Shown: positions 7,873-16,064, numbered from the stretch's first letter. The stretch: 64,000 nucleotides of DNA from Anaerotruncus sp. MC2020 (GCA_000701945.1 KL370840.1:1-64000); one strand, 5' to 3'. Notes: a model not told the origin generated them from the sequence alone. A program made the numbers and translations.

Positions 7873-8463
7873 TTAATTATTTTCATTGTTATTGGTGAGC
7901 CTGTTGAAGTCTCTTGTGAACTCGCGCTTCTTGTAGAAGCAGTAGCCGATGAAGCCGCCAGACAGTGCAAGTCCGATGATAATGAACAGTATGTTGTTTC
8001 TCTTTTTGACCTTGTAATCGGGGATATAGACGTGTCCGACGTCGTCGGGGTCGACGTACACTGTGACTTTCTTGCCCACGAAGAGGTTGCCCTTATCGGA
8101 GTACGAGTTGCCGCTGTAGGTGTACTCCTGCCCCTCGTAGTTGTAGGTGAATACGGGCGCGTACACGAGGCTTGAATTTTCGTCGTTCATATCGCTTTGA
8201 GTGGACTTGAAGTCCGACACCACGCCCTCGGTATAGACCGTACATACTTTTTTGTCCTTGAATGAGTTATAGAGTTCAAAGCAGCCGATGAAAAAGAAAG
8301 CAAGTCCCGCGATGATGAAAATCATGGACAGAAAAAGGTGTATCCTGAACACGAATTTTTCGCCTTGCTGCAGGTCCGAATTCAGCCTTTCCCTGTCGAA
8401 GTTGCCGTTTTCGTCGGTGTATTTCTCGCGAAGCTCGTCGCTAAGGTTGTTTTCGTCATACAT
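7873..8463 (-). CDS. DUF3592-type membrane protein
   Basis: A 196-residue membrane protein. A charged cytoplasmic N-terminus of about 40 residues precedes a first transmembrane helix (SMIFIIAGLAFFFIGCF). An extracytoplasmic beta domain follows, with TVYTEGVVSDFKS, YAPVFTYNYEGQEY and GKKVTVYVDPDD, then a second helix (ILFIIIGLALSGGFIGYCFY) and a basic tail. The strand pattern and flanking helices fit DUF3592, whose role is unknown. It lies between speB and the carboxyspermidine dehydrogenase gene with 12- and 16-nt gaps, so it belongs to the operon. Confidence 0.75.
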   Translation of the reverse strand: MYDENNLSDELREKYTDENGNFDRERLNSDLQQGEKFVFRIHLFLSMIFIIAGLAFFFIGCFELYNSFKDKKVCTVYTEGVVSDFKSTQSDMNDENSSLVYAPVFTYNYEGQEYTYSGNSYSDKGNLFVGKKVTVYVDPDDVGHVYIPDYKVKKRNNILFIIIGLALSGGFIGYCFYKKREFTRDFNRLTNNNENN

Positions 8464-8475
8464 TGAGCTTTCCTC

Positions 8476-9327
8476 TTATGACAGCGCGAGCAGCATCTCT
8501 CTTATGACCTTGCAGGCAACAGCAGTAGATACTCCCGACTGGTCGTATGTGGGACTGAGCTCGTTTACGTCGCAGCCCACGATATTGAGCCTGCTGCACA
8601 CGAGCGTCACAGCCCTGCGGAGCTCGTCAAATGTGACTCCGCCCGCCTCGGGAGTGCCTGTACCGGGGAATATCGACGGGTCGAGGACGTCGAGGTCGAG
8701 AGTGAAATACACGTTCTTGCCCTGCAGCTTCTCAACGACTGATTCAAGTCCGTCAAAGCTGAATTTGTGCATTTCCGTGTGTCCGTCGGCGAAGATGAAC
8801 TCGTCGCGGTCGCCGCTGCGTATGCCGAACTGGAAGATGTGACCGTCGCCTACGAGCTCGTGACAGCGCCGCAGTACGCACGCGTGTGAGAGCTGCTGAC
8901 CGAGGTACTCGTCGCGGAGGTCAGCGTGGGCGTCGAAGTGGACGATATAGAGGTCGTCAAACTTCTTCTTGACTGCCTTGACCGAGCCGAGCGTGACGAG
9001 GTGCTCACCGCCTATCATGAACGGCAGCTTGCCGTCGGTGAGAATCGTATCGGAGCGCTGTGTGATGTCGTCGATAGTGCGCTCCACGCTGCCGAACGGG
9101 AGCTCGAGGTCGCCGCTGTCGAAGTAGCTGTGGTCGAGCATATCCTTGTTCTGATACGGGCTGTAGGTCTCGATGCCGAAGCTCTCGCTGCGTATCACTG
9201 AGGGAGCGAATCGCGTCCCCGGGCGGAAGCTCGTCGTGCCGTCGAAGCCCGCACCGAACAGGACTATCTTGGCGTCCTCGTATTCGGCGTCGCAGGCGAT
9301 GAATGTCTGTACGTTCTTATTCAACAT
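8476..9327 (-). CDS. speB: Agmatinase (ureohydrolase)
   Basis: A 283-residue binuclear manganese ureohydrolase that turns agmatine into putrescine and urea. Ligand motifs are GGEHLVT (His109), HFDAHADLRDE (Asp132, His134, Asp136) and TLDLDVLDPSIFPGTGTPE with the last two Asp ligands. The start at 9327 has GAGGAG 10 nt upstream and overlaps the end of speE by 11 bp; a TTG farther upstream is less likely. Because SpeA and SpeE are neighbours, an aminopropylagmatine ureohydrolase activity as in the Thermus-type route cannot be excluded by sequence. Confidence 0.92.
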   Translation of the reverse strand: MLNKNVQTFIACDAEYEDAKIVLFGAGFDGTTSFRPGTRFAPSVIRSESFGIETYSPYQNKDMLDHSYFDSGDLELPFGSVERTIDDITQRSDTILTDGKLPFMIGGEHLVTLGSVKAVKKKFDDLYIVHFDAHADLRDEYLGQQLSHACVLRRCHELVGDGHIFQFGIRSGDRDEFIFADGHTEMHKFSFDGLESVVEKLQGKNVYFTLDLDVLDPSIFPGTGTPEAGGVTFDELRRAVTLVCSRLNIVGCDVNELSPTYDQSGVSTAVACKVIREMLLALS

Positions 9328-10168
9328 CTCTGAGCATCTCCTCAACGTAGTTGGGCAGCGCGAACGCGCCGCAGTGGAGCTTCGTATTGTAATACTTGGT
9401 CTTTATGCCGAGCATACTCCACTTTATCGGGTCGTAGTCGCGGACGGGGTGATACTTCTTTGATGCGAAGCCAAACAGCCAGTGTCCCGAGGGATAGGTC
9501 GGGATATGAGCCTGATATACGCGGCTTATCGGGAAGCTCTCGACTATGCGCTTGTGTGAGCGCTGCATAGCGGCGGCGTCCTCGGCGTAGAACGGGCTCT
9601 CGTGCTGGTTGACCATGATGCCGTCCTCGCGCAGAGCCTTGAAGCAGCTGCCGTAGAACTCCTTGGTGAAAAGACCTTCACCTGGTCCGAACGGGTCGGT
9701 GGAATCGACGATTATGACGTCGTATTTGTTCTCGCATCGGCGTATGAACTTCACGCCGTCCTCGTAGAATATGTGCACTCTCTCGTCGTCGAGGCGGCAC
9801 GCAGTAGTCGGCAGGAACTTCCTGCTGACCTCCACAACGAGCTCGTCTATCTCGACGAGGTCTATGCTCTCGACCGAGCTGTACCGCGTGAGCTCGCGGA
9901 CTACTCCGCCGTCTCCCGCGCCGATGACGAGGATATTTTTCGGATTCGGGTGTACCGCCATGGGCACGTGGGTTATCATCTCATGGTAGATGAACTCGTC
10001 CTTTTCGGTGAGCATCATATATCCGTCGAGCGTGAGAAAACGCCCGAACTCCTTAGAATCAAAGACGTCGATACGCTGGAACTCGCTGTTCCCGCTGTAG
10101 AGCTGGTGGTCTACCTTTATCGAGAACTTGACGTTCGGCGTATGGCGTTCGGTGAACCATAATTCCAT
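9317..10168 (-). CDS. speE: Spermidine synthase (polyamine aminopropyltransferase)
   Basis: A 283-residue enzyme that moves an aminopropyl group from decarboxylated S-adenosylmethionine to putrescine. Conserved parts: YHEMITHVPM, the nucleotide loop VIGAGDGGVVRE, the acidic DLVEID strand, EDGVKFI, and the substrate loop DSTDPFGPGEGLF, followed by PTYPSGHW in the C-terminal half. These are diagnostic for SpeE. It lies between a small membrane protein gene and speB, overlapping the latter by 11 bp. Use of another acceptor such as agmatine would need biochemical proof. Confidence 0.95.
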   Translation of the reverse strand: MELWFTERHTPNVKFSIKVDHQLYSGNSEFQRIDVFDSKEFGRFLTLDGYMMLTEKDEFIYHEMITHVPMAVHPNPKNILVIGAGDGGVVRELTRYSSVESIDLVEIDELVVEVSRKFLPTTACRLDDERVHIFYEDGVKFIRRCENKYDVIIVDSTDPFGPGEGLFTKEFYGSCFKALREDGIMVNQHESPFYAEDAAAMQRSHKRIVESFPISRVYQAHIPTYPSGHWLFGFASKKYHPVRDYDPIKWSMLGIKTKYYNTKLHCGAFALPNYVEEMLRDVE

Positions 10169-10184
10169 AGCTTGCCTCCAATGC

Positions 10185-10703
10185 TTATTCGGGTCTGCCT
10201 GCGGGAGGTCCGCCCGCGGGAGGTCCCTGTATGCCGTTGAGCTTCATGAGGAGCTTCAGGAACAGGGGCGACACGATGAGTATGATGATGAATGCAACGA
10301 TGAAGCATAGCACGAGCGAGCCGAGGAACATGATAATGAACGGCGGGAGCTCCGCGTGTCCGTCGCTTGTCTTCATAGCCATTTTGCGCGCGAGTGCTAC
10401 CATTGCGAGAGTGATAACAGGTGTATAGATGAGGTCGGAGATAAGTGCGGAGACGATGTTCGCGGGAAGGCTGTGCTCTCTCAGACCGATAGCCTTGGTG
10501 ATGCCGCCCTCTATTTTCCGCATTGGGATAACGAGTCCGATGATAAGGCTGATAATGGTGCTGATGATGAAGCTGACGATGAATGCCATGGGCTTGAAGC
10601 CGTCCTTAGCGGTGAGGTTGCCCGTGAGTGACAGGAAAAAGCTGAGTGTCACGCTCATGAGCAGGCTCATCTGTATGCCGACCTTTTTCATTTTCTTCTC
10701 CAT
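10185..10703 (-). CDS. Small integral membrane protein in the polyamine operon
   Basis: A 172-residue hydrophobic protein with about four transmembrane helices (residues roughly 10-27, 38-60, 83-106 and 124-150) and a Pro/Gly-rich tail (GPPAGGPPAGRPE). I do not recognise a characterised family with confidence; it vaguely resembles DUF2798-type proteins. It sits between speA and speE with 14- and 16-nt gaps, so it is an operon member. A role in polyamine transport or in membrane association of the pathway is only a guess. AGGAGTG lies ahead of the ATG. Confidence 0.6.
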   Translation of the reverse strand: MEKKMKKVGIQMSLLMSVTLSFFLSLTGNLTAKDGFKPMAFIVSFIISTIISLIIGLVIPMRKIEGGITKAIGLREHSLPANIVSALISDLIYTPVITLAMVALARKMAMKTSDGHAELPPFIIMFLGSLVLCFIVAFIIILIVSPLFLKLLMKLNGIQGPPAGGPPAGRPE

Positions 10704-10716
10704 AAATCACACTCCT

Positions 10717-12165
10717 TTACTTTAAAACGTTGAGCCGTTCGATGTTGATGTCCTCCGTGCCTGTCATCTGACAGCCCTTTTCCTTTGCGTACTTGATGTA
10801 CTCTATTATCTCCTGCGTGATGAGCTCGCCGGGAGCGAGTATCGGTATGCCCGGAGGATAGCACATTACAAATTCCGTGCAGACCTTGCCCGCCGATTCA
10901 TCGAGCGGCACGGACACCTTATCCGCGTAGAATGCCTTCCTCGGAGCCTCAGTAACTACGGGAGCGATGTACTCGTGGCTGAGCATATCCGCGCCCGTTC
11001 TGCCGAAGCGGCGCTTTATCTCGGACAGCGCGCTGATGAGACGCTCAATGTCGCGCTTTCTGTCGCCTACTGAGATATACGCGAGGATATTTCCGATGTC
11101 GCCGAATTCTATCTGTATGTCGTACTCGTCGCGGAGCAGGTCGTACACCTCGATGCCCGCAAGTCCTACGGGGAGGGTGAACACGCTCAGCTTCGAGACG
11201 TCGAAGTCGTAGATGCTGTCGCCGTTTATCAGCTCGCGCGAGTAGGCGTAATAGCCGCCTATGTCGTTTATCTCGGAGCGCGCATACTCCGCCATTTCCA
11301 CGGTCTTAGCGAAAATCTCCCTGCCGCTCAGTGCGAGACGCTTGCGGGAGATGTCAAGGCTTGAGAGCAGGAGATATGAAGCGCTCGTGGTCTGCGTGAG
11401 GTTGATGACCTGACGCATATAATCGGCATTTACACGCTCTCCCATGAGAAGGAATGAGCTCTGCGTGAGGCTTCCGCCCGACTTGTGCATACTTACCGAC
11501 GCGATATCGGCTCCCGCCGCCATAGCCGTCACGGGGAAATTATCGCCGAAGTAGAAGTGCGTGCCGTGAGCCTCGTCGACGAGCACGAGCATACCGTGCG
11601 CGTGAGCAAGCTCAGTTATGCGGCGAAGGTCGGAGCAAATGCCGTAATATGTGGGATTGTTGACCATTATCGCCTTTGCGTCTGGATTCTCGCGGATAGC
11701 CTGCTCGACCTGCGCAACGGACATACCGAGCGCGATTCCGAGCTGTTTGTTCACGTCGGGATTGACGTAGACGGGGACTGCTCCAGTGAGAATGAGCGCA
11801 TTTATCGCGCTCCTGTGGACGTTGCGCGGCATGATTATCTTGTCGCCCTCCTTGCAGGCGTACATTATCATGCTCTGCACTGCGGAGGTCGTACCGCCGA
11901 CCATGAAGAATGCGTTTGCCGCGCCGAATGCCTGTGCCGCGAGCATTTCCGCGTCCTTGATGACGGATACGGGGTGGCAGAGGTTGTCGAGCGGCTTCAT
12001 CGAGTTTACGTCGACGTTCATGCAGTCCTCGCCGAGGAATTCGGTGAGCTCCATGTTGCCGCGTCCGCGCTTGTGTCCTGGGACGTCGAAGGGGACTACC
12101 CTCATGCGCCTGAATCGGCGGAGAGCCTCATATATCGGAGCATTCACCTGTGTGAGCTCAGTCAT
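10717..12165 (-). CDS. speA: Arginine decarboxylase, PLP-dependent (Orn/Lys/Arg decarboxylase fold)
   Basis: A 482-residue decarboxylase of the aminotransferase-type fold, the short Gram-positive form like Bacillus SpeA. Conserved sequence runs from FDVPGHKRGRG through FFMVGGTTSAVQ, VDEAHGTHFYFG and SVSMHKSGGSLTQ, with Lys228 as the PLP lysine, and on to the C-terminal CYPPGIPILAPGE loop. Arginine is preferred over lysine or ornithine because an agmatinase gene is in the same operon, but the sequence alone does not decide. Its ATG overlaps the end of speD by 8 bp. Confidence 0.9.
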   Translation of the reverse strand: MTELTQVNAPIYEALRRFRRMRVVPFDVPGHKRGRGNMELTEFLGEDCMNVDVNSMKPLDNLCHPVSVIKDAEMLAAQAFGAANAFFMVGGTTSAVQSMIMYACKEGDKIIMPRNVHRSAINALILTGAVPVYVNPDVNKQLGIALGMSVAQVEQAIRENPDAKAIMVNNPTYYGICSDLRRITELAHAHGMLVLVDEAHGTHFYFGDNFPVTAMAAGADIASVSMHKSGGSLTQSSFLLMGERVNADYMRQVINLTQTTSASYLLLSSLDISRKRLALSGREIFAKTVEMAEYARSEINDIGGYYAYSRELINGDSIYDFDVSKLSVFTLPVGLAGIEVYDLLRDEYDIQIEFGDIGNILAYISVGDRKRDIERLISALSEIKRRFGRTGADMLSHEYIAPVVTEAPRKAFYADKVSVPLDESAGKVCTEFVMCYPPGIPILAPGELITQEIIEYIKYAKEKGCQMTGTEDINIERLNVLK

Positions 12166-12928
12166 TTCCGTACACGTTCCTTCCGCTGAAGATTTCTATC
12201 ATTTCCTTCCTGAGAGCGTTTGTTATGTCGAGCCTGCTTCTCGGAGGGAGCTCATGGACGTCGGTGTTGAAGAGGTAATTCTGCAATATGATGTCCTTTA
12301 TGAGCATTTTCGTATGGAACATATTTGCCTGATATACGTTGATATCGACGGCGTCGTACTTGTCGAGTATGGACGAGTCGATGTAATTCTGTATCGAGGT
12401 GATATCGTGGTCGATGAAGAGCTTCTCGCCGTCGAGGTTGCGCGTGAAGCCGCGTACACGGTAGTCCATCGTGATGATATCGGAGTCGAAGCTTCCTATG
12501 AGGTAGTCGAGCGCCGTAAGAGGCGTTATCTTGCCGCAGGTAGCAACGTCGATGTCCACGCGGAATGTCGCTATGCTGGTATCGGGGTGATACTCGGGGT
12601 ATGTGTGGACGGTTACGTGGCTCTTGTCGAGGTGAGCCACTATCTCGTTTCCGCCCGCGGGTATCATTGTATCGTCCGCGATGAGGAATGTCGCGGAGGC
12701 TCCCTGCGGGTCGTAGTCCTGACGCGACACGCTGAGCACCTGAGCGCCTATCATCTCCGTGAGGTGGGTCATGATATCGGTGATACGCTCGGAGTTGTAC
12801 TGCTCGTCAACGTAGGCGATATATTCGAGCTGAGCCTTCGGAGTCTTGGCGTAACAGACGTCGTAGATGTTGAAGCTCAGGGACTTTGTCAGGTTGTTGA
12901 AGCCGTAAAGCTTGAGTTTATTTTCCAT
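12158..12928 (-). CDS. speD: S-adenosylmethionine decarboxylase proenzyme
   Basis: A 256-residue pyruvoyl enzyme of the long (E. coli-like) SpeD class. It supplies decarboxylated SAM to SpeE. The self-cleavage site is DKSHVTVHTYPE, where Ser103 should become the pyruvoyl group; the His and the SATFLIADD and TCGKITPL stretches are also conserved. The start at 12928 has GAGGTG 6 nt upstream; an ATG 9 nt earlier would disturb that site. It is the first gene of the polyamine operon and its ribosome binding site directly follows a transcription terminator in the leader. Confidence 0.94.
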   Translation of the reverse strand: MENKLKLYGFNNLTKSLSFNIYDVCYAKTPKAQLEYIAYVDEQYNSERITDIMTHLTEMIGAQVLSVSRQDYDPQGASATFLIADDTMIPAGGNEIVAHLDKSHVTVHTYPEYHPDTSIATFRVDIDVATCGKITPLTALDYLIGSFDSDIITMDYRVRGFTRNLDGEKLFIDHDITSIQNYIDSSILDKYDAVDINVYQANMFHTKMLIKDIILQNYLFNTDVHELPPRSRLDITNALRKEMIEIFSGRNVYGND

Positions 12929-13233
12929 AATACACACCTCAAAAATAAAAAACGTACAGACTATTCAGCCTGTACGTGTAAGAATCACATTGCAGAAAAT
13001 GCGCAGTAACTTCATTCTGGTTTCAGAGTCTATATAAGCAAAGATATACCTTTTACTACTCTTATTGACCTTTCACAAGCTGAGAACTTATAAAAACAAT
13101 AAGGCAACAGAAGTTGCCAGCCGAATGGAATATTCGGCAGTCGGCATTTGACCCGCTGTCCGTATGGCGTATGACCCCGTTTGGTGGGAGTGGTCAAAGA
13201 ATCTTGCTCTGAAACCGAAGCTTCGCTGCAATT
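12929..13233 (-). promoter_or_regulatory. Structured 5' leader of the polyamine operon with a terminator at its end (candidate riboswitch or peptide attenuator)
   Basis: The transcript starts about 300 nt before speD. A perfect 10-bp stem closes the leader body: GGTTTCAGAG (13216-13207) with CTCTGAAACC (13028-13019). Inside lie GACC/GGTC and ATTCGGC-type hairpins. Downstream an intrinsic terminator (8-bp stem 12977-12970 / 12959-12952, then a U-run) ends right at the speD ribosome binding site. UCAGCUUGU at 13083-13075 can pair over 9 bp, with one G-U pair, with 12973-12965 in the terminator and would prevent it. I match it to no known riboswitch class. Two tiny reading frames (13147-13088 and 13015-12965) leave a leader-peptide mechanism open. 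Confidence 0.65.
12941..12977 (-). terminator. Attenuator terminator in the speD leader
   Basis: Minus strand ACGTACAG, a 10-nt loop, CTGTACGT, then TTTTTATTTTT. The U-run ends 12 nt before the speD ATG, so this stops transcription before the operon rather than after a gene. Confidence 0.85.
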
Positions 13234-13239
13234 TTATTC

Positions 13240-13268
13240 ATTTTAACATATTTTGAGTTTTTTGTCAA
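13240..13268 (-). promoter_or_regulatory. Promoter of the polyamine operon
   Basis: Minus strand TTGACA (13268-13263), 17-nt spacer, TAAAAT (13245-13240). The transcription start should be near 13233. Confidence 0.8.
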
Positions 13269-13303
13269 TAGAAAAAGCCGTCTGACAACAAAAAACTTGA
13301 TTT

Positions 13304-13597
13304 TTATTTGCTCTGTATCAGCTTGAACGCAAGAAAGCCCAGAAGTCCGAGCTGCCAGACAAGTCCCGCGTAGTTTATCGCCCAGAAATACCAGTGCTTG
13401 GTCTTGTGGCGGAAGAGCTTCATTCCCGCGAGAGCTCCGAGAGCTCCGCCGAAGAAGCCGAATCCGAGCAGAGTAGCCTCCTTGGTGCGCCACTTGCCCT
13501 TTTCAGCCTTGACCTTGTCGACCTTGTATAAAATCAGCGCGATGAGCGACATCACCGCGAAAAAAGCGGCTGTTCCGCACAAAATATATCCGTACAT
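13304..13597 (-). CDS. DUF1294 membrane protein
   Basis: A 97-residue inner-membrane protein. It has an N-terminal helix (residues 3-24), a cytoplasmic KVDKVKAEKGKWRT segment, then the glycine-rich family core LLGFGFFGGALGALAGMKLFRHKTKHWYF and a C-terminal helix. The combination of FFGGALGA and FRHKT(K)H is characteristic of DUF1294, function unknown. AGGAGG stands in front of the ATG. It starts 4 nt after the cation-efflux gene and so forms a two-gene operon with it. Its stop is near the start of the polyamine promoter region. Confidence 0.85.
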   Translation of the reverse strand: MYGYILCGTAAFFAVMSLIALILYKVDKVKAEKGKWRTKEATLLGFGFFGGALGALAGMKLFRHKTKHWYFWAINYAGLVWQLGLLGFLAFKLIQSK

Positions 13598-13601
13598 AGT
13601 G

Positions 13602-14762
13602 TTATTCCTCCTGTTCGCTCAAGCTGAAATCGGTATCGAGGGTGCAGTACAGCTCATACTCGGGATATGCTTCCCGCACACGGCTGACGACCTCCCTGTA
13701 TACGGCGTCCCTGTCGGGAGCGTCGAAGCTGACGATGATATCGAACTGTATGCGCTTCTGCTCCTCATCGAGGTAGAAGCCGTGCGCCTCGAGTACGTGC
13801 TCCACCGACATCGCGATATCGTATATCTGCCCGCGTACAGCCTTTTCGCGGTCGTCGGTGTCGTTGAAGGTGTACACGCTCAGCGCCGTCAGTATTATCC
13901 CGTGTCTGACGTACAGCTCAATGGCTATCTGCCGCTGGAGCTGGTCTATCTCGCGGGCTGTCAGCGTGTCGGGGACCTCGATATGTCCCGAGCAGTTGAA
14001 CTTGTCGGGGCCGTAGTCGTGGAATATGAGGTCGTACACTCCGCGAACCTGCGGGAACGACATCATGCACTCCCTGACCTTGCGGGCGGTGTCCACGCTG
14101 ACGCGCTGTCCGAGCAGGTGGGAAATAGTCGCCGTTAGCATTCCTATACCCGATTTGATGATGATTACCGATATCACTGCACCGAGCCACGCTTCGAGGC
14201 TGATGTGCCATATCAGGAATATTATCGCGGCGGCAAGGGTAGAGGCGGAGATTATCGAGTCCATGAGGGCGTCCGTGCCCGAATTCACGAGCGAATCGGA
14301 GTTCACGCGCTTTCCTGTGCGCTTGACGAAGGTGCCAAGCGCTATCTTTACCGCAATAGCTACCGATACTATTATTATAGCGGCCGCGGAGTAGTCGGGA
14401 GTTTCAGGCGTGATTATCTTCTTTATCGACTCCACGAGGGAGGTGATGCCTGCGTAGAGAATGATGACCGCGATTATCATCGAGGTGAGGTATTCCGCGC
14501 GTCCGTGTCCCCACGGGTGCTTGCGGTCGGGCTGTTTTTTCGCGAGCTTTGTGCCTATTATCGTGACGAGTGACGAGGCTACGTCGCTCATATTATTTAC
14601 GGAGTCGAGGATTATCGCGATAGAGTGCGAGAGAAGTCCCACTACAGCCTTGAATGCCGCGAGGAACACATTCGCGATAATGCCGATAATGCTCGTTTTT
14701 ATGATAGTGCGCTCCCTGCTTTTTTCGTCGCCTGCGTGGGAGCTGACGATGTCCGATGACAT
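13602..14762 (-). CDS. Cation diffusion facilitator (metal efflux) family transporter
   Basis: A 386-residue membrane antiporter exporting divalent metals such as Zn, Fe, Mn or Co. The six-helix domain starts at about residue 20. HSIAIILDSVNNMSD (first metal Asp pair region) and HPWGHGRAEYL are the classic CDF signatures, and NSGTDALMDS in helix 5 supplies the second pair. The cytoplasmic C-terminal domain (after residue 205) has VRGVYDLIFHDYGP. There is a further ~90-residue tail ending in LSEQEE. The ATG at 14762 follows AAGGCGGTGA; a longer frame upstream has no signal. Confidence 0.93.
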   Translation of the reverse strand: MSSDIVSSHAGDEKSRERTIIKTSIIGIIANVFLAAFKAVVGLLSHSIAIILDSVNNMSDVASSLVTIIGTKLAKKQPDRKHPWGHGRAEYLTSMIIAVIILYAGITSLVESIKKIITPETPDYSAAAIIIVSVAIAVKIALGTFVKRTGKRVNSDSLVNSGTDALMDSIISASTLAAAIIFLIWHISLEAWLGAVISVIIIKSGIGMLTATISHLLGQRVSVDTARKVRECMMSFPQVRGVYDLIFHDYGPDKFNCSGHIEVPDTLTAREIDQLQRQIAIELYVRHGIILTALSVYTFNDTDDREKAVRGQIYDIAMSVEHVLEAHGFYLDEEQKRIQFDIIVSFDAPDRDAVYREVVSRVREAYPEYELYCTLDTDFSLSEQEE

Positions 14763-14993
14763 GGCTTCACCGCCTTTGAAGTTGTTTCCTCTATTATAGC
14801 AAATAGGGGAGGGGAATTCAATAGAAAAGAGTAAGTCAGTGCAAATATTATACGTAAATGTATCCCCCGCGAATATTGCTTCCGATTTGAGGATACTATG
14901 CCGCGAAATCGGGGGGTACAGGGGACGCTGTTCCCTGCAAGGGGCTGGGACAGAGTCCCAGCGGGTCAAGGGCAGAGTCCCGAAAAAGAATCC
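14763..14993. other. Intergenic region with GC-rich hairpins, no gene seen
   Basis: Between the divergent efflux and azlC genes. A palindrome GCTGGGAC-AGA-GTCCCAGC (14944-14962) and nearby partial inverted repeats (AGGGGACGCTGTTCCCT at 14920-14936, GCAGAGTCCC at 14972-14981) recall the hairpin-rich spacers at 2.3 and 20.5 kb. No open frame has a ribosome binding site. Confidence 0.4.
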
Positions 14994-15022
14994 TTGCATT
15001 TTTCAGTTAATTGTGTTATACT
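14994..15022 (+). promoter_or_regulatory. Promoter of azlCD
   Basis: TTGCAT (14994-14999), 17-nt spacer, TATACT (15017-15022). Transcription should start near 15029, too close to the ATG at 15039 and supporting the TTG start at 15057. Confidence 0.7.
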
Positions 15023-15056
15023 TGATATTACTTGGTCAATGAAAGGAAAGTTACAT

Positions 15057-15764
15057 TTGAAATCAAACTTTTTGCGCGGTATGAGAGACGGCATACCTAT
15101 CGCGCTGGGCTATCTCTCAGTGTCGTTCGGCTTTGGCATATTGGCGGTGCAGAGCGGTCTGAGCGTGTTCCAGTCGTCCGCGATATCTGCGTCTAACCTC
15201 ACCTCCGCGGGACAGATAGCGGGCGTGGGAGTCATCGCCGCGGGAGGCACTCTCCTCGAGATGATACTCGTCCAGCTCGTCATAAATATACGCTACTCGC
15301 TCATGGCGCTTTCACTGTCGCAAAAGCTCGACAAGAGCTTTACTACGCCGCACCGTCTGCTCGCCTCATACGGTATAACAGACGAGATATTCGCGGTCTG
15401 CTCGACCCAGCAGGGGAGTATAACTCCCGCGTATATGTACGGCATGATACTCATAGCGATGGCAGGCTGGGTGCTCGGCACCTTCCTCGGAGCTTCGGCG
15501 GGAGAGGTTCTGCCCGACGCGGTCTCCTCGGCAATGGGGATAGTTCTGTACGGAATGTTCCTCGCGATAATCATACCTCCCTCGCGAAAAAAGAAAAGCG
15601 TGCTGTTCGTGACCGTTATCGCGGCGATGCTCAGCATACTCTTCAAGTACGTGCTGACAATGATATCGGGCGGATTTGCGGTCATCATCTGCGCAATTGC
15701 CGCTGCTGGGCTCGGAGCTCTGCTCTTCCCTGTTTCCGATGAAGAAGAGGAGGCGGGAGAATGA
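15057..15764 (+). CDS. azlC: Branched-chain amino acid exporter, large subunit (AzlC family)
   Basis: A 235-residue membrane protein, the large half of the AzlCD-type exporter for branched-chain amino acids and analogues. RDGIPIALGYLSVSFGFGILA near the N-terminus, the NIRYSLMALSLS motif and TDEIFAVCSTQQG are family marks; about seven or eight hydrophobic segments are visible, ending in an acidic tail. The start is taken as TTG 15057, with AAAGGAAAG 6 nt upstream; an in-frame ATG at 15039 has no binding site and sits at the transcription start. It overlaps azlD by 4 bp. Confidence 0.88.
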   Translation: MKSNFLRGMRDGIPIALGYLSVSFGFGILAVQSGLSVFQSSAISASNLTSAGQIAGVGVIAAGGTLLEMILVQLVINIRYSLMALSLSQKLDKSFTTPHRLLASYGITDEIFAVCSTQQGSITPAYMYGMILIAMAGWVLGTFLGASAGEVLPDAVSSAMGIVLYGMFLAIIIPPSRKKKSVLFVTVIAAMLSILFKYVLTMISGGFAVIICAIAAAGLGALLFPVSDEEEEAGE

Positions 15765-16060
15765 CTGTTGCAGTATACATTATAGTAATGGCGGTCACCA
15801 CCTACATCATACGAATGGTGCCGTTCACATTTTTCAGGAAGAAGATTGAGTCGCGCTTTGTGCGGAGCTTCCTCAAATACATTCCCTATGCCGTTCTCAG
15901 CGCGATGACTATACCCGCCATTTTCTCCAGTACGGGCAATGTTGTCACCTCGGTGGTCGGCACGGTGGTCGCAGTAGTCCTCGCGTTCTTCGACCAGCCG
16001 CTCATTGTTGTCGCACTCGCGGCTTCGCTTGCGGCATTCCTTACTGGCTTCATAGTATGA
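15761..16060 (+). CDS. azlD: Branched-chain amino acid exporter, small subunit (AzlD family)
   Basis: A 99-residue membrane protein with three to four hydrophobic helices. TYIIRMVPFTFFRKKI in the first third and LKYIPYAVLSAMTIPAIF are the AzlD signatures. It works with AzlC as the second subunit of the exporter. Its ATG lies inside the azlC stop (4-bp overlap), which ensures coupled translation. The gene ends 4 nt before a terminator hairpin. Confidence 0.9.
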   Translation: MTVAVYIIVMAVTTYIIRMVPFTFFRKKIESRFVRSFLKYIPYAVLSAMTIPAIFSSTGNVVTSVVGTVVAVVLAFFDQPLIVVALAASLAAFLTGFIV

Positions 16061-16064
16061 AAAT

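Noticed and set aside
6864-7898. 344-codon plus-strand frame opposite the carboxyspermidine dehydrogenase
   Set aside because: Mirror frame of a well-conserved enzyme; Val/Leu/Glu-rich with no family signature.
12929-13233. T-box or SAM-I riboswitch before speD
   Set aside because: I looked for the T-box core AGGGTGGNACCGCG and for the SAM-I conserved segments and found neither.
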